From Pricia antarctica (GTDB lineage Bacteria; Bacteroidota; Bacteroidia; Flavobacteriales; Flavobacteriaceae), in the NCBI GenBank assembly GCA_011050085.1, contig DRGL01000001.1, positions 1-52,486 of the forward strand: a DNA stretch of 52,486 bases. The letters run 5' to 3'. Of the stretch, positions 35,628 through 43,785 are shown in pieces; the first letter of the stretch is position 1, and every line of letters starts with the position of its first letter. The notes beneath the pieces are model-generated. The model saw nothing but the letters and a program-made list of their open reading frames with translations. It was not told where the DNA came from and ran no database searches. The position numbers were made by a program, and so were the translations under genes.

Positions 35628-36158
35628 ATGATATACAACTATCTGCTTGAAGGGCAAGAAACTGATCGATTGTTCTTCCGAAAACTACAGAGGACAGATT
35701 TTGAGGCATGGTTGGGCTTTCATCAAGACAAGAGAACTTCAGAATTTTGGAATGGCATACCTGATAATCCACAAGTCGCCTGTGAGCAGGATTTTGCACG
35801 TACATTTTACAGATATCAAAATAATCTTGGAGGCAAACAGGCTGTAATATTAAAAAGTACTACTGAATTAATCGGTCTTAGCGGATTACTTGTTCAAAAA
35901 GTGGATGGAGTTCAGGAAATTGAAATTGCATACTCCTTGCTATCAGAATATTGGGGTAAAGGCTATGCATCAGAGGCCGCGGAAATGTGTAGAAGGTATG
36001 GTTTTGAACATCTTGGTGTAACATCGCTAATTTCAATCATTCAGGTCGATAACGTTCCCTCCCAAAAAGTAGCCTTGCAAACAGGGATGTTTTTAGAAAA
36101 GATGACCGAATATGGTGGAAACGAAGTTTATATTTTTAGAATAAACCGTACCATTTGA
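35628..36158 (+). CDS. GNAT-family N-acetyltransferase (RimJ/RimL-like)
   Basis: 176 residues with the GNAT fold: TDRLFFRKLQRTDFEAWLGFH at the start is typical of the RimJ/RimL type, IEIAYSLLSEYWGKGYASEAA at 98-117 holds the acetyl-CoA pyrophosphate loop (WGKGYA), and VDNVPSQKVALQTGM is the late conserved helix. It acetylates an amino group on a protein or small molecule; the substrate cannot be inferred. Confidence 0.88.
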   Translation: MIYNYLLEGQETDRLFFRKLQRTDFEAWLGFHQDKRTSEFWNGIPDNPQVACEQDFARTFYRYQNNLGGKQAVILKSTTELIGLSGLLVQKVDGVQEIEIAYSLLSEYWGKGYASEAAEMCRRYGFEHLGVTSLISIIQVDNVPSQKVALQTGMFLEKMTEYGGNEVYIFRINRTI

Positions 36159-36252
36159 AATCTACTATTTCCTATTCTTAACAAAACCCGTTGGATGTAA
36201 ATTTTAGTAAATCCATGCTATCAACCCCCAATTATAATATAAATTAAGTTTT

Positions 36253-37494
36253 ATGCAAAACCAGCACTGGGCCATTTTCCTGGATAATTCATCGAACAAG
36301 AATCATCTTTTAGAGTTGCTATTAAAAACCCAAGCCAATCTCCCGAAAAAACTCGAAATCCTTAAGGGTGCTACTGGTATTCTTTTCTCGAAACTTGCAA
36401 TAGAAAGATACATAGATGAAGAAGATCGTCACGGTATAAAGGTGTTGACAGTGGATACGGAACAACAGCTCAAAACCATGTCTAGTGGAGAACAGAAGAA
36501 AGCTTTGCTAAAATATATACTATCCTCAAATTTTGATTTCATCGTTTTGGATAACCCTTTCGACAATCTCGATATTGAAACTCAAGCACAGCTTAAGACG
36601 CAGCTAGAGTTTATATCTGAAACAATGATAATTGTACAATTGGTGAGTCGCAAATCTGACCTACTTCCTTTTATAGGAAAGTTTATTCGACTCGAAGCAA
36701 CTACATTGAGGTTCTTTCAGCGAAAAAAAGAAGCTAAAACTCCGAATGCTATCAAAAGCTTTGATGGAAAAATTCCCCTACCCCTTCATCCGATGGAATT
36801 TGAAGGTCCAATCTTGATAGCGCTTAAAAATGTGACAGTTTCCTATGGGGAAAAAATCATCCTTCGTGATATCGACTGGACAATTAAAAAAGGTGATTTC
36901 TGGGAACTGCGCGGAAATAATGGAAGTGGTAAAACAACCATTCTTTCCATGATTACCGGGGAGAATCCGAAAGGCTATGGGCAAGAACTTTATATTTTTG
37001 GACGTAAAAAAGGGAGCGGGGAGAGTGTTTGGGATATCAAGAAAAACATAGGCTATTTTACACCCTCGATGACCGATAAATTTACCGGCTACCATTCCGT
37101 TGAGAATATGATGATATCAGGTTTAAACGATTCAATAGGCCTATACACCAGACCCACCGAGGTGCAATTAAGAACGGCGCAACAATGGTTGCAATTAATT
37201 GATCTATGGAAGATGAAGAATGTGCACTTTGACGATTTATCAATGGGGCAAAAACGCCTTTTAATGTGCGCCAGGGCAATGATAAAGCATCCACCCTTAC
37301 TCATATTGGATGAGCCCACCGCTAGTCTTGACGATAAAAGCGCTGCACTGTTCGTCGCACTAGTCAATACATTCGCGAAAGAAAGTCAAACCACTATCAT
37401 TTTTGTTTCGCATCGCAGAGAGCCTGGCCTCCAACCAAATCACATCTATCAATTAGACCCTACCGAAAAGGGTTCATTAGGTCGAATAGTATAG
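36253..37494 (+). CDS. ModF-like ATPase with a degenerate first nucleotide-binding domain
   Basis: Two ABC ATPase halves in one soluble chain, as in ModF/PhrA. The second half (about 185-413) is canonical: Walker A GNNGSGKT at 221-228, signature LSMGQ at 329-333, Walker B LLILDEP at 349-355. The first half has a recognisable signature (SSGEQ at 77-81) and a Walker-B-like VLDNPFDNLD at 98-107, but no P-loop at its short N-terminus, and the usual catalytic glutamate is N101. It therefore probably has one working ATP site. There is no permease nearby, so it may not be a transporter subunit. Confidence 0.82.
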   Translation: MQNQHWAIFLDNSSNKNHLLELLLKTQANLPKKLEILKGATGILFSKLAIERYIDEEDRHGIKVLTVDTEQQLKTMSSGEQKKALLKYILSSNFDFIVLDNPFDNLDIETQAQLKTQLEFISETMIIVQLVSRKSDLLPFIGKFIRLEATTLRFFQRKKEAKTPNAIKSFDGKIPLPLHPMEFEGPILIALKNVTVSYGEKIILRDIDWTIKKGDFWELRGNNGSGKTTILSMITGENPKGYGQELYIFGRKKGSGESVWDIKKNIGYFTPSMTDKFTGYHSVENMMISGLNDSIGLYTRPTEVQLRTAQQWLQLIDLWKMKNVHFDDLSMGQKRLLMCARAMIKHPPLLILDEPTASLDDKSAALFVALVNTFAKESQTTIIFVSHRREPGLQPNHIYQLDPTEKGSLGRIV

Positions 37495-37584
37495 GTTATA
37501 ATTTTTTTTGATGGGTATTCACAAAGTTGATTTAAAGCGTTCAGAAGGCTAAATAAAACTGCACATTTTATCATTCAAAATAGT

Positions 37585-37629
37585 AATTGCGCCAATAGAT
37601 TGAAATTATTTCAATCTATTGGCGCAATT
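37585..37629. terminator. Long perfect inverted repeat, bidirectional terminator
   Basis: A perfect 21-bp stem (left arm begins AATTGCGCCAATAGATTG) with a 3-base TTA loop between two converging genes. TTTTATAA follows on the plus strand. The T-run is short on both strands, and the stem is longer than usual for an intrinsic terminator. Confidence 0.65.
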
Positions 37630-37697
37630 TTATAAGTAATTTTCATCAGAAAATCAACTTGGATTTGAATACCTAGTTACTTCAGTTTAAACGAAGA

Positions 37698-40694
37698 TTA
37701 AGCCTCAACCGCTTTAGCTTTATTGACTTTTTTACCATCCCCCAATTGGGTAGATGTTTTAAGCGTATCGTACATCACAGGAGTCGCGATAAACAAAGAG
37801 GAATACGTTCCTACCACGATTCCAACAATCATAGCGAACATAAAGCCACGCAGCGATTCACCGCCAAATATAAATATGGCCAACAATACCACCAACGTTG
37901 TCAAAGAGGTATTCAAAGTACGGCCCAATGTACTGTTCAGGGCTAAGTTGGTGTTTTCACCGGCACGCCATCCCTTTTCGGCTATAATTTCACGGATACG
38001 GTCAAATACAACCACAGTATCGTTCAAGGAATAACCAATTACTGTTAGTATGGCCGCTATAAAGGCTTGGTCGATTTCCATATTGAAAGGCATAATCGTG
38101 CTAAATAAAGAGAAAATACCAAGTACGATTAGCACATCGTGAAAGACCGCCACAACTGCACCGAGGGAAAACTGCCATTTTCTAAATCGCAGTAATATAT
38201 AAAGGAACACTACGAACAATGAACCTATAATCGCCAAAAACGCATTGTTCTTTATATCATCTGCAATGGTCGGACCGACTTTTACGGATTGAAGAATACC
38301 GATCGACTTACCTGCGCCACCCACTTTGAAATCTTGCAAGCTTGTGCCATCGGGCAAATATTTTTGAAGGGCGCCAAATAGTTTCGATTGTATTTCGTTA
38401 TCTACCTCGATACCCTCAACATCAACTTTATACGGTGTTGTAATCTTTATCTGATTCGCTTCACCGAAAGTCTTCACATTGGTACCGCTACCGAATACAT
38501 CGTTAAGTTCAGAAGCAATTTCGGAAGGGTTGACCACTTTTTCAAAACGAACTTGATACGATCTTCCTCCTATAAAATCGACCCCTTGTTGTAGACCATT
38601 CGTCAGTAAGGAAAATATGGCAATGGCAATCATAACCCCGGAGAATATATACGCAATCTTACGTTTGGCCAAGAAATCTATGTTTACATTCTTAAATAGA
38701 TTTTTTGTTATGCTTGTAGTAAAATCCAATCTACGATTCTTTCCTCCGATATACCAGTCCACTAATAAACGTGTAATAAATATGGCAGTAAAAAGGGAAG
38801 TAACAATACCTATAAGTAAGGTAGTGGCAAAACCTTTAATCGGACCAGATCCAAATATAAATAAGATAATAGCCGTAAGCCCTGTAGTGATGTTGGCATC
38901 CAATATAGAAGATAAGGCATTACCAAAACCATCCGCGACCGCTTGGGCCTTTCCTTTTCCTTTTGCCAGTTCTTCTTTAATTCTTTCGAAAATCAGAACG
39001 TTGGCATCTACCGACATACCAATGGTCAGTACGATACCCGCAATTCCAGGTAAAGTAAGCACAGCGCTTAAACTCGTCAGAACCCCGAATATCAGAAGGA
39101 TGTTTAATAGCAAGGCAATATCAGCAAAAACACCGGCCTTACCGTAGTAAAAAATCATCCAAAGTAAAACGAATAGCATGGCAATGGCAAATGACATAAA
39201 TCCGCTATCAATAGCCTCTTGACCTAATGATGGGCCTACGACCTCTGACTGTATAATGTCTGCGGAAGCAGGTAATTTACCGGCCCGCAATACGTTGGCA
39301 ATATCCTTGGTCTCATTTACAGTAAACGAACCTGATATTTCGGTCTGTCCTCCAGAAATTACACCTCTAGCGCCAGGAGCGGTATAGACTTTATTATCTA
39401 AAACAATGGCGATACCTGTTTGGTTGTTGTACGAATCACCTGTAAGTTTCTCCCATTCTTTCGCACCTCTGGTGTTCATGGACATGCTTACTACAGGCTT
39501 GCCATTTTGGAATTGATCCCTAGCGTCACTAACTACATCACCGCCCATACGTGGAAGACCTTCACGATTCGATTTCAAGGCGAACAATGCGGCAACTTCC
39601 GAACCTTCGGAAGGGCGTTCCCATAGAAATTTTACGAACTGAAGGTTGGCAGGAAGCAATCTTCGGATTTCTTTCTTGCGGATCATAACTCCGATTTCCG
39701 CAGTATCTTGTACAGCAGCAATACCGACTGCATAACTTCCAGTCTGACCAAGTTGGAACTTTTCAAAAAGTGGATTGTTTCCCACTGCTACATCTAAAGA
39801 ATCTTGGGAAACATCGGATAGAAGGGAATCAAGCTCAGATTCTTGCTTGGCAGGTTGCTCCTCTTTGGTTTCGGCCGATGTGTCGACCATTGATTTTAAC
39901 TTCTCGTTTGCTTGAAAAAAGAAAGCCTGTAAATCTTGATTGGTAGGCTGGTAGGTTTCCCAGAATTCCAGTTCAGCTGTACTTGACAACAAATCCTGCG
40001 CACGGGCAATATCACGGGCACCGGGCAGTTCTACTAAAATTCGCCCTGAATTCCCTTCCCGCTGAATATTGGGCTGGGTTACACCAAAACCATCAATCCG
40101 TTCCCTCAGTACTTCAAAAGCGGAAACAACGGACTCATCTATTTTTCTACGAATGATGGGTTTGACCTCTTCATCGCCCATTTGAAAGTTAACCTCATCG
40201 CTAAGGCTCTTATTGGCAAAAATATCTGGCGATGCCAATTTTGTATCCCCACTAATGTCATCCCATGCCTGGAAAAACAGTTCGACGTAGGTATCATCAC
40301 TATTTTTTGACGCGGCATCGGCATTGGCTAAAGCCTTGTTAAAAATTGGATTTTTAGAGCCATTGGCCAATCCTTTTAAGATATCCTTAACTGAAATCTG
40401 TAGGGTAACATTGATTCCGCCTTTGAGATCAAGCCCCTTGTTAAGCTCCTTTTTCTTAGCCTCGTTGTAGTTCGTAAAGCCGAAAACGGTTTGATCTCCA
40501 ATCGAATCTAAATATCGCGTCTCCAGTTCTTGTCGCTTAGAGACATAATCTTCCTCGCTTTCAGAAACATTGTTTATCGCATAAGCTTCAGCGTCGCTTT
40601 CAAACTTGTTACCGATAAATGTATAGGATAATTGGTAGATACTTACCAGCCCAAATAAGAGGGCAAAAAGCTTTATAAGTCCTTTATTTTGCAT
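37698..40694 (-). CDS. secDF: Fused protein-export membrane protein SecDF
   Basis: 998 residues joining SecD (about 1-665) and SecF (about 670-998). They use the proton-motive force to pull proteins through SecYEG. SecD: large periplasmic P1 domain with GGINVTLQISVKDIL and RVDGFGVTQPNIQ-type segments, then membrane motif IGMSVDANVLIFERIKEEL. SecF: second membrane bundle with VIGYSLNDTVVVFDRIRE. The fusion is normal for Bacteroidota. A Glu/Gln/Ser-rich insert lies in P1 (SAETKEEQPAKQESELDSLL). It has its own promoter element. Confidence 0.97.
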   Translation of the reverse strand: MQNKGLIKLFALLFGLVSIYQLSYTFIGNKFESDAEAYAINNVSESEEDYVSKRQELETRYLDSIGDQTVFGFTNYNEAKKKELNKGLDLKGGINVTLQISVKDILKGLANGSKNPIFNKALANADAASKNSDDTYVELFFQAWDDISGDTKLASPDIFANKSLSDEVNFQMGDEEVKPIIRRKIDESVVSAFEVLRERIDGFGVTQPNIQREGNSGRILVELPGARDIARAQDLLSSTAELEFWETYQPTNQDLQAFFFQANEKLKSMVDTSAETKEEQPAKQESELDSLLSDVSQDSLDVAVGNNPLFEKFQLGQTGSYAVGIAAVQDTAEIGVMIRKKEIRRLLPANLQFVKFLWERPSEGSEVAALFALKSNREGLPRMGGDVVSDARDQFQNGKPVVSMSMNTRGAKEWEKLTGDSYNNQTGIAIVLDNKVYTAPGARGVISGGQTEISGSFTVNETKDIANVLRAGKLPASADIIQSEVVGPSLGQEAIDSGFMSFAIAMLFVLLWMIFYYGKAGVFADIALLLNILLIFGVLTSLSAVLTLPGIAGIVLTIGMSVDANVLIFERIKEELAKGKGKAQAVADGFGNALSSILDANITTGLTAIILFIFGSGPIKGFATTLLIGIVTSLFTAIFITRLLVDWYIGGKNRRLDFTTSITKNLFKNVNIDFLAKRKIAYIFSGVMIAIAIFSLLTNGLQQGVDFIGGRSYQVRFEKVVNPSEIASELNDVFGSGTNVKTFGEANQIKITTPYKVDVEGIEVDNEIQSKLFGALQKYLPDGTSLQDFKVGGAGKSIGILQSVKVGPTIADDIKNNAFLAIIGSLFVVFLYILLRFRKWQFSLGAVVAVFHDVLIVLGIFSLFSTIMPFNMEIDQAFIAAILTVIGYSLNDTVVVFDRIREIIAEKGWRAGENTNLALNSTLGRTLNTSLTTLVVLLAIFIFGGESLRGFMFAMIVGIVVGTYSSLFIATPVMYDTLKTSTQLGDGKKVNKAKAVEA

Positions 40695-40733
40695 TGGTTG
40701 AGTAAATTAATAAGTACTTTTTCTTACAGCGTG

Positions 40734-40741
40734 CAAATATA
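40734..40741 (-). promoter_or_regulatory. TAnnTTTG -7 element for secDF
   Basis: Minus-strand TATATTTG, an exact match, 39 nt before the ATG. The flanking sequence (TATATTTGCA) is the same as at the gyrB promoter. Confidence 0.6.
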
Positions 40742-40853
40742 TGGTTTTTCCGAACGGATTTGGAAATATAATCGGTAGTAATTGCAAGGGGCCAGAAACT
40801 ACAGCTTACCTCGAACCAAGGCTTGCGAGCCATCGCTAGTATACTTTTTAAAA

Positions 40854-41828
40854 TTAAGCGAATTTCGGCATGGCCATTTCAATCGTTTCTCGTGTGGTTT
40901 TGTAACTCTTATCTAAAAGGGTTTTGGCATCCATACTTTCCCAATATCCTTTGTTGAAAAGCTCTACGGACAGCGCGCCCCTAAATCCCGCTTTATACAA
41001 TTTAGGAAGCACTTCCTCAAAGGGACAAACACCTTCGCCCGGTAATACCCTATCGGCGTCGGTCAATTTATCGGCGGCAGGCTTAGCCGGATAATCGTTC
41101 ATATGGATTACCGGAAGTTTAGCTGCATTTAGGGTATCTATCGAAGACCATTCGTTACCACCGCGGTATACATGGTAAAAGTCAAGTAGCATGGCAGCTT
41201 TCGGATGCTTACTATCAATTACGATTTTAGCACAATCGGATACCTTATGCAAAGCGCCCATACCCCAAAGTTCGATAAGGGGCACAATACCGGTTTCATC
41301 ACCAACTTCTAATACCGCTCGATAACGTTCGGCGTATGAATCATATTTCATGGGGTATATGCTATCGATTCCCTGCACCGGAGCGGCAAAATAGTGACCG
41401 CCCATGGCAGCTACCATCTCCATTTCAGACCGCATTAGACTTAAAGCTTCCTTTCGTACCATACTGTCATCACTACACCATTCGGAAAAGGCAATGATAT
41501 TTTCCAGTACTAGATTGTGGGTCTGTAAGCTCTCCTTTAGAAAAGATAATTTACCGCCTCCATCGACATATGCTTTTATATCGCGCATCCAAAGCTCGAT
41601 GCCGTCAAAACCTGCTTTGCCAACGAGATCAATCTGTTCGTCGACGGGCAGCTTATAGGCCATCAGTGTCGACGTGTTCAAACTTATCCTGAACGGTAAG
41701 TCTTCAGATATACCGTCGCTGAGAATTAAAGCAGACCCAAGAGTGTCAAAGCCCATTCCTAAAATCCCCGCTGCAGTGGCCCCAAATGCCGTTGTTATCG
41801 CCTGTCTTCTTGAAAGCTTGGTATTCAT
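40854..41828 (-). CDS. Tat-exported sugar phosphate isomerase/epimerase-like protein
   Basis: A twin-arginine signal (KLSRRQAITTAFGATAAG) is followed by an AP-endonuclease-2/xylose-isomerase-like TIM barrel: FRISLNTSTL, KAGFDGIELWMRD, PLIELWGMG, HPKAAMLLDFYHVYRGG, PVIHMNDYPA and GALSVELFNKGYW carry the acidic and histidine metal ligands expected. Members act as isomerases or epimerases on small sugars or keto acids. Tat export implies folding with its metal in the cytoplasm. No catabolic cluster surrounds it. Confidence 0.87.
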   Translation of the reverse strand: MNTKLSRRQAITTAFGATAAGILGMGFDTLGSALILSDGISEDLPFRISLNTSTLMAYKLPVDEQIDLVGKAGFDGIELWMRDIKAYVDGGGKLSFLKESLQTHNLVLENIIAFSEWCSDDSMVRKEALSLMRSEMEMVAAMGGHYFAAPVQGIDSIYPMKYDSYAERYRAVLEVGDETGIVPLIELWGMGALHKVSDCAKIVIDSKHPKAAMLLDFYHVYRGGNEWSSIDTLNAAKLPVIHMNDYPAKPAADKLTDADRVLPGEGVCPFEEVLPKLYKAGFRGALSVELFNKGYWESMDAKTLLDKSYKTTRETIEMAMPKFA

Positions 41829-42018
41829 TTATATACCATTTTTAATAGGTTTAACCGTTTTGTAACGGAAACGATCGACTAAATTTCAATTGGGTTCAAA
41901 TAAGCCATGGCAATTCGTACCGGACTGAATATCATCATTCACATAATAGCTATAGACAGGGAAGATATTAAGGCACCCTGTACCCAGAAATTGGTAGAGA
42001 AAGACGTATGAACCTGAG

Positions 42019-42945
42019 TTACAATTCAAGCAATCCGTTTGTCTTTCTAACACCATCGGCACTTTCTTGCATTTTAGTTTTCTCGGCTTGACTTAGAGGA
42101 ATGTTGACAATTTTTTCGATGCCATCACGTCCCAAGATTACAGGTACTCCTATACAGATGTCGTCCAGATCATATTCCCCTTCCAATAGTGTGGAACAAG
42201 GAAACATTTTCTTTTGATCACAGGCAATGGCCTGAACCAATCCGGATACTGCGGCACCGGGAGCATACCAAGCACTTGTACCCAAGAGTTTTGTAAGGGT
42301 GGCCCCGCCCACCTTGGTATCTTCAGCAACTTGTTGCAAACGCTCTTCCGACAAGAATTCAGATACCTTAATACTATTTCGTGTGGCGTGGGAAGTCAAG
42401 GGAACCATGCCGGTGTCGCTGTGACCACCGATAACCATACCATCTATATCTGAAATTGGCGCCTCCATAGCTTCTGCCAATCGATATTTAAAACGGGCGC
42501 TATCCAGCGCTCCGCCCATTCCTATTATTTTATGTTTCGGCAGACCCGTAGTTTTATGCACCAAATAGGTCATGGTATCCATAGGATTACTTACCACTAT
42601 AATGGTAATGTCGGGCGAATGTTTTACAAGGTTCGAGGAAACTGTTTTGACAATTCCGGCATTGATACCGATAAGTTCCTCACGGGTCATTCCTGGCTTT
42701 CTAGGGATACCTGAGGTAATAACAGCAATGGCGCTACCTGCCGTTCTTGAATAGTCATCGGTAACACCTGTTATCTTAGTATCAAAACCGTTCAAAGAAG
42801 CGGTTTGCATCAGGTCCATCGCCTTTCCCTCGGCGTAACCTTCCTTAATATCCAATAAAACGACCTCGGCCGCAAAATTCTTTATGGCAATATACTCTGC
42901 GCAACTTGCGCCAACGGCTCCTGCCCCTACTACGGTTACTTTCAT
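42019..42945 (-). CDS. mdh: Malate dehydrogenase
   Basis: NAD-dependent interconversion of malate and oxaloacetate in the TCA cycle. Rossmann motif GAGAVG at 7-12, substrate arginines in SGIPRKPGMTREEL, NPMDTMTYL, and the catalytic histidine in IGGHSDTGMVPL. At 308 residues it belongs to the LDH-like malate dehydrogenase group common in Bacteroidota. It has its own promoter element. Confidence 0.96.
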   Translation of the reverse strand: MKVTVVGAGAVGASCAEYIAIKNFAAEVVLLDIKEGYAEGKAMDLMQTASLNGFDTKITGVTDDYSRTAGSAIAVITSGIPRKPGMTREELIGINAGIVKTVSSNLVKHSPDITIIVVSNPMDTMTYLVHKTTGLPKHKIIGMGGALDSARFKYRLAEAMEAPISDIDGMVIGGHSDTGMVPLTSHATRNSIKVSEFLSEERLQQVAEDTKVGGATLTKLLGTSAWYAPGAAVSGLVQAIACDQKKMFPCSTLLEGEYDLDDICIGVPVILGRDGIEKIVNIPLSQAEKTKMQESADGVRKTNGLLEL

Positions 42946-42987
42946 GTGTATGTGTTAAATTATTACGTTATTTCATATCGGTGCTTC

Positions 42988-42995
42988 CAAAAATA
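42988..42995 (-). promoter_or_regulatory. TAnnTTTG -7 element for mdh
   Basis: Minus-strand TATTTTTG, an exact match, 42 nt before the ATG. Confidence 0.5.
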
Positions 42996-43225
42996 AACAA
43001 TCTGCTTCTAAAAAGTCCGATGAAATACACATAATTCCGTTTTAAAAATATCAGGACTTATCGATGAACTACCTCAATTGTTAAAAGAATCTGCACTTCA
43101 CCGAACATTCCAAAGAATTACATACCATACATCGAATTATGGCAATACCGAAAGACAGGTACACGTTCTTTTTGTATAAGGTCCCAAATCTTATTGCCCA
43201 TTGCATACCCCCAAATACCTACTCA

Positions 43226-43600
43226 ATGAAGAAAATTTTCTCGCTATTGGCCATTATCGGTATCATTACGGTCAGTAACTGTACTCGAATTCCTGAAAAT
43301 AATAATCCTGTTATTGGAATCTGGTCCGATATTGCAATTTCTTCAGAGGACTTAAGCGCAAAAAAAGAAACCATTCGACAAGAGTGGATATTCAACGATG
43401 CCTACCTTGGGCGGTACCATAAAAAGCAAAATGGCAGCATCACTTTTAAAACCGATTTCAAGTGGAGTTTTGAAGATGACATTTATACGATTTCATATCC
43501 TGGTACCGATATGCCGGTCGAAAAGGTATCTATGCTAAAGAGCGAAGAGGCAACTACACTTACCGATACCGAAGGCAATATCATAGCCACTAGGGAATAA
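43226..43600 (+). CDS. Small lipocalin-like putative lipoprotein
   Basis: 124 residues from the ATG at MKKIFSLL; the frame is open further upstream but the signal peptide sets the start. A cysteine at 19 after IITVSN is lipobox-like, though N at -1 is unusual. The mature part has NPVIGIWSD followed by strands ending in TDTEGNIIATRE, a small beta barrel reminiscent of lipocalin-like proteins with a G-x-W motif. No specific family is claimed. Confidence 0.7.
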   Translation: MKKIFSLLAIIGIITVSNCTRIPENNNPVIGIWSDIAISSEDLSAKKETIRQEWIFNDAYLGRYHKKQNGSITFKTDFKWSFEDDIYTISYPGTDMPVEKVSMLKSEEATTLTDTEGNIIATRE

Positions 43601-43648
43601 AATTTCTTTACACAGGGCTCTAGTCAGGCTCACTATTTTCAAATACGC

Positions 43649-43681
43649 AAAGCCATAGTGATGAAGACTATGGCTTTTTTT
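43649..43681 (+). terminator. Intrinsic terminator after the small lipoprotein gene
   Basis: An 11-bp stem AAAGCCATAGT / ACTATGGCTTT with a 7-nt loop and a run of Ts. Confidence 0.88.
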
Positions 43682-43713
43682 ATGTTCACCTACGATTTCA
43701 TAAACCAAAGTCA

Positions 43714-43755
43714 TAAAAAAACCGAGCCTAAAGTTTTAACGGTGGGCTCGGTTTT
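43714..43755 (-). terminator. Intrinsic terminator after gyrB
   Basis: An 11-bp stem AAAACCGAGCC / GGCTCGGTTTT. Read on the minus strand it is followed by further Ts. It lies 30 nt past the gyrB stop. Confidence 0.88.
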
Positions 43756-43785
43756 AAATGTGTCTATGTAATGACGCGACGTTTA

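Noticed and set aside
35521-35805. 94-codon minus-strand frame overlapping the GNAT gene
   Set aside because: More than half is antisense to the well-supported acetyltransferase, and the rest has no recognisable features.
38617-39147. 176-codon plus-strand frame inside secDF
   Set aside because: It is the antisense of the membrane-rich part of SecD and has no signals of its own.
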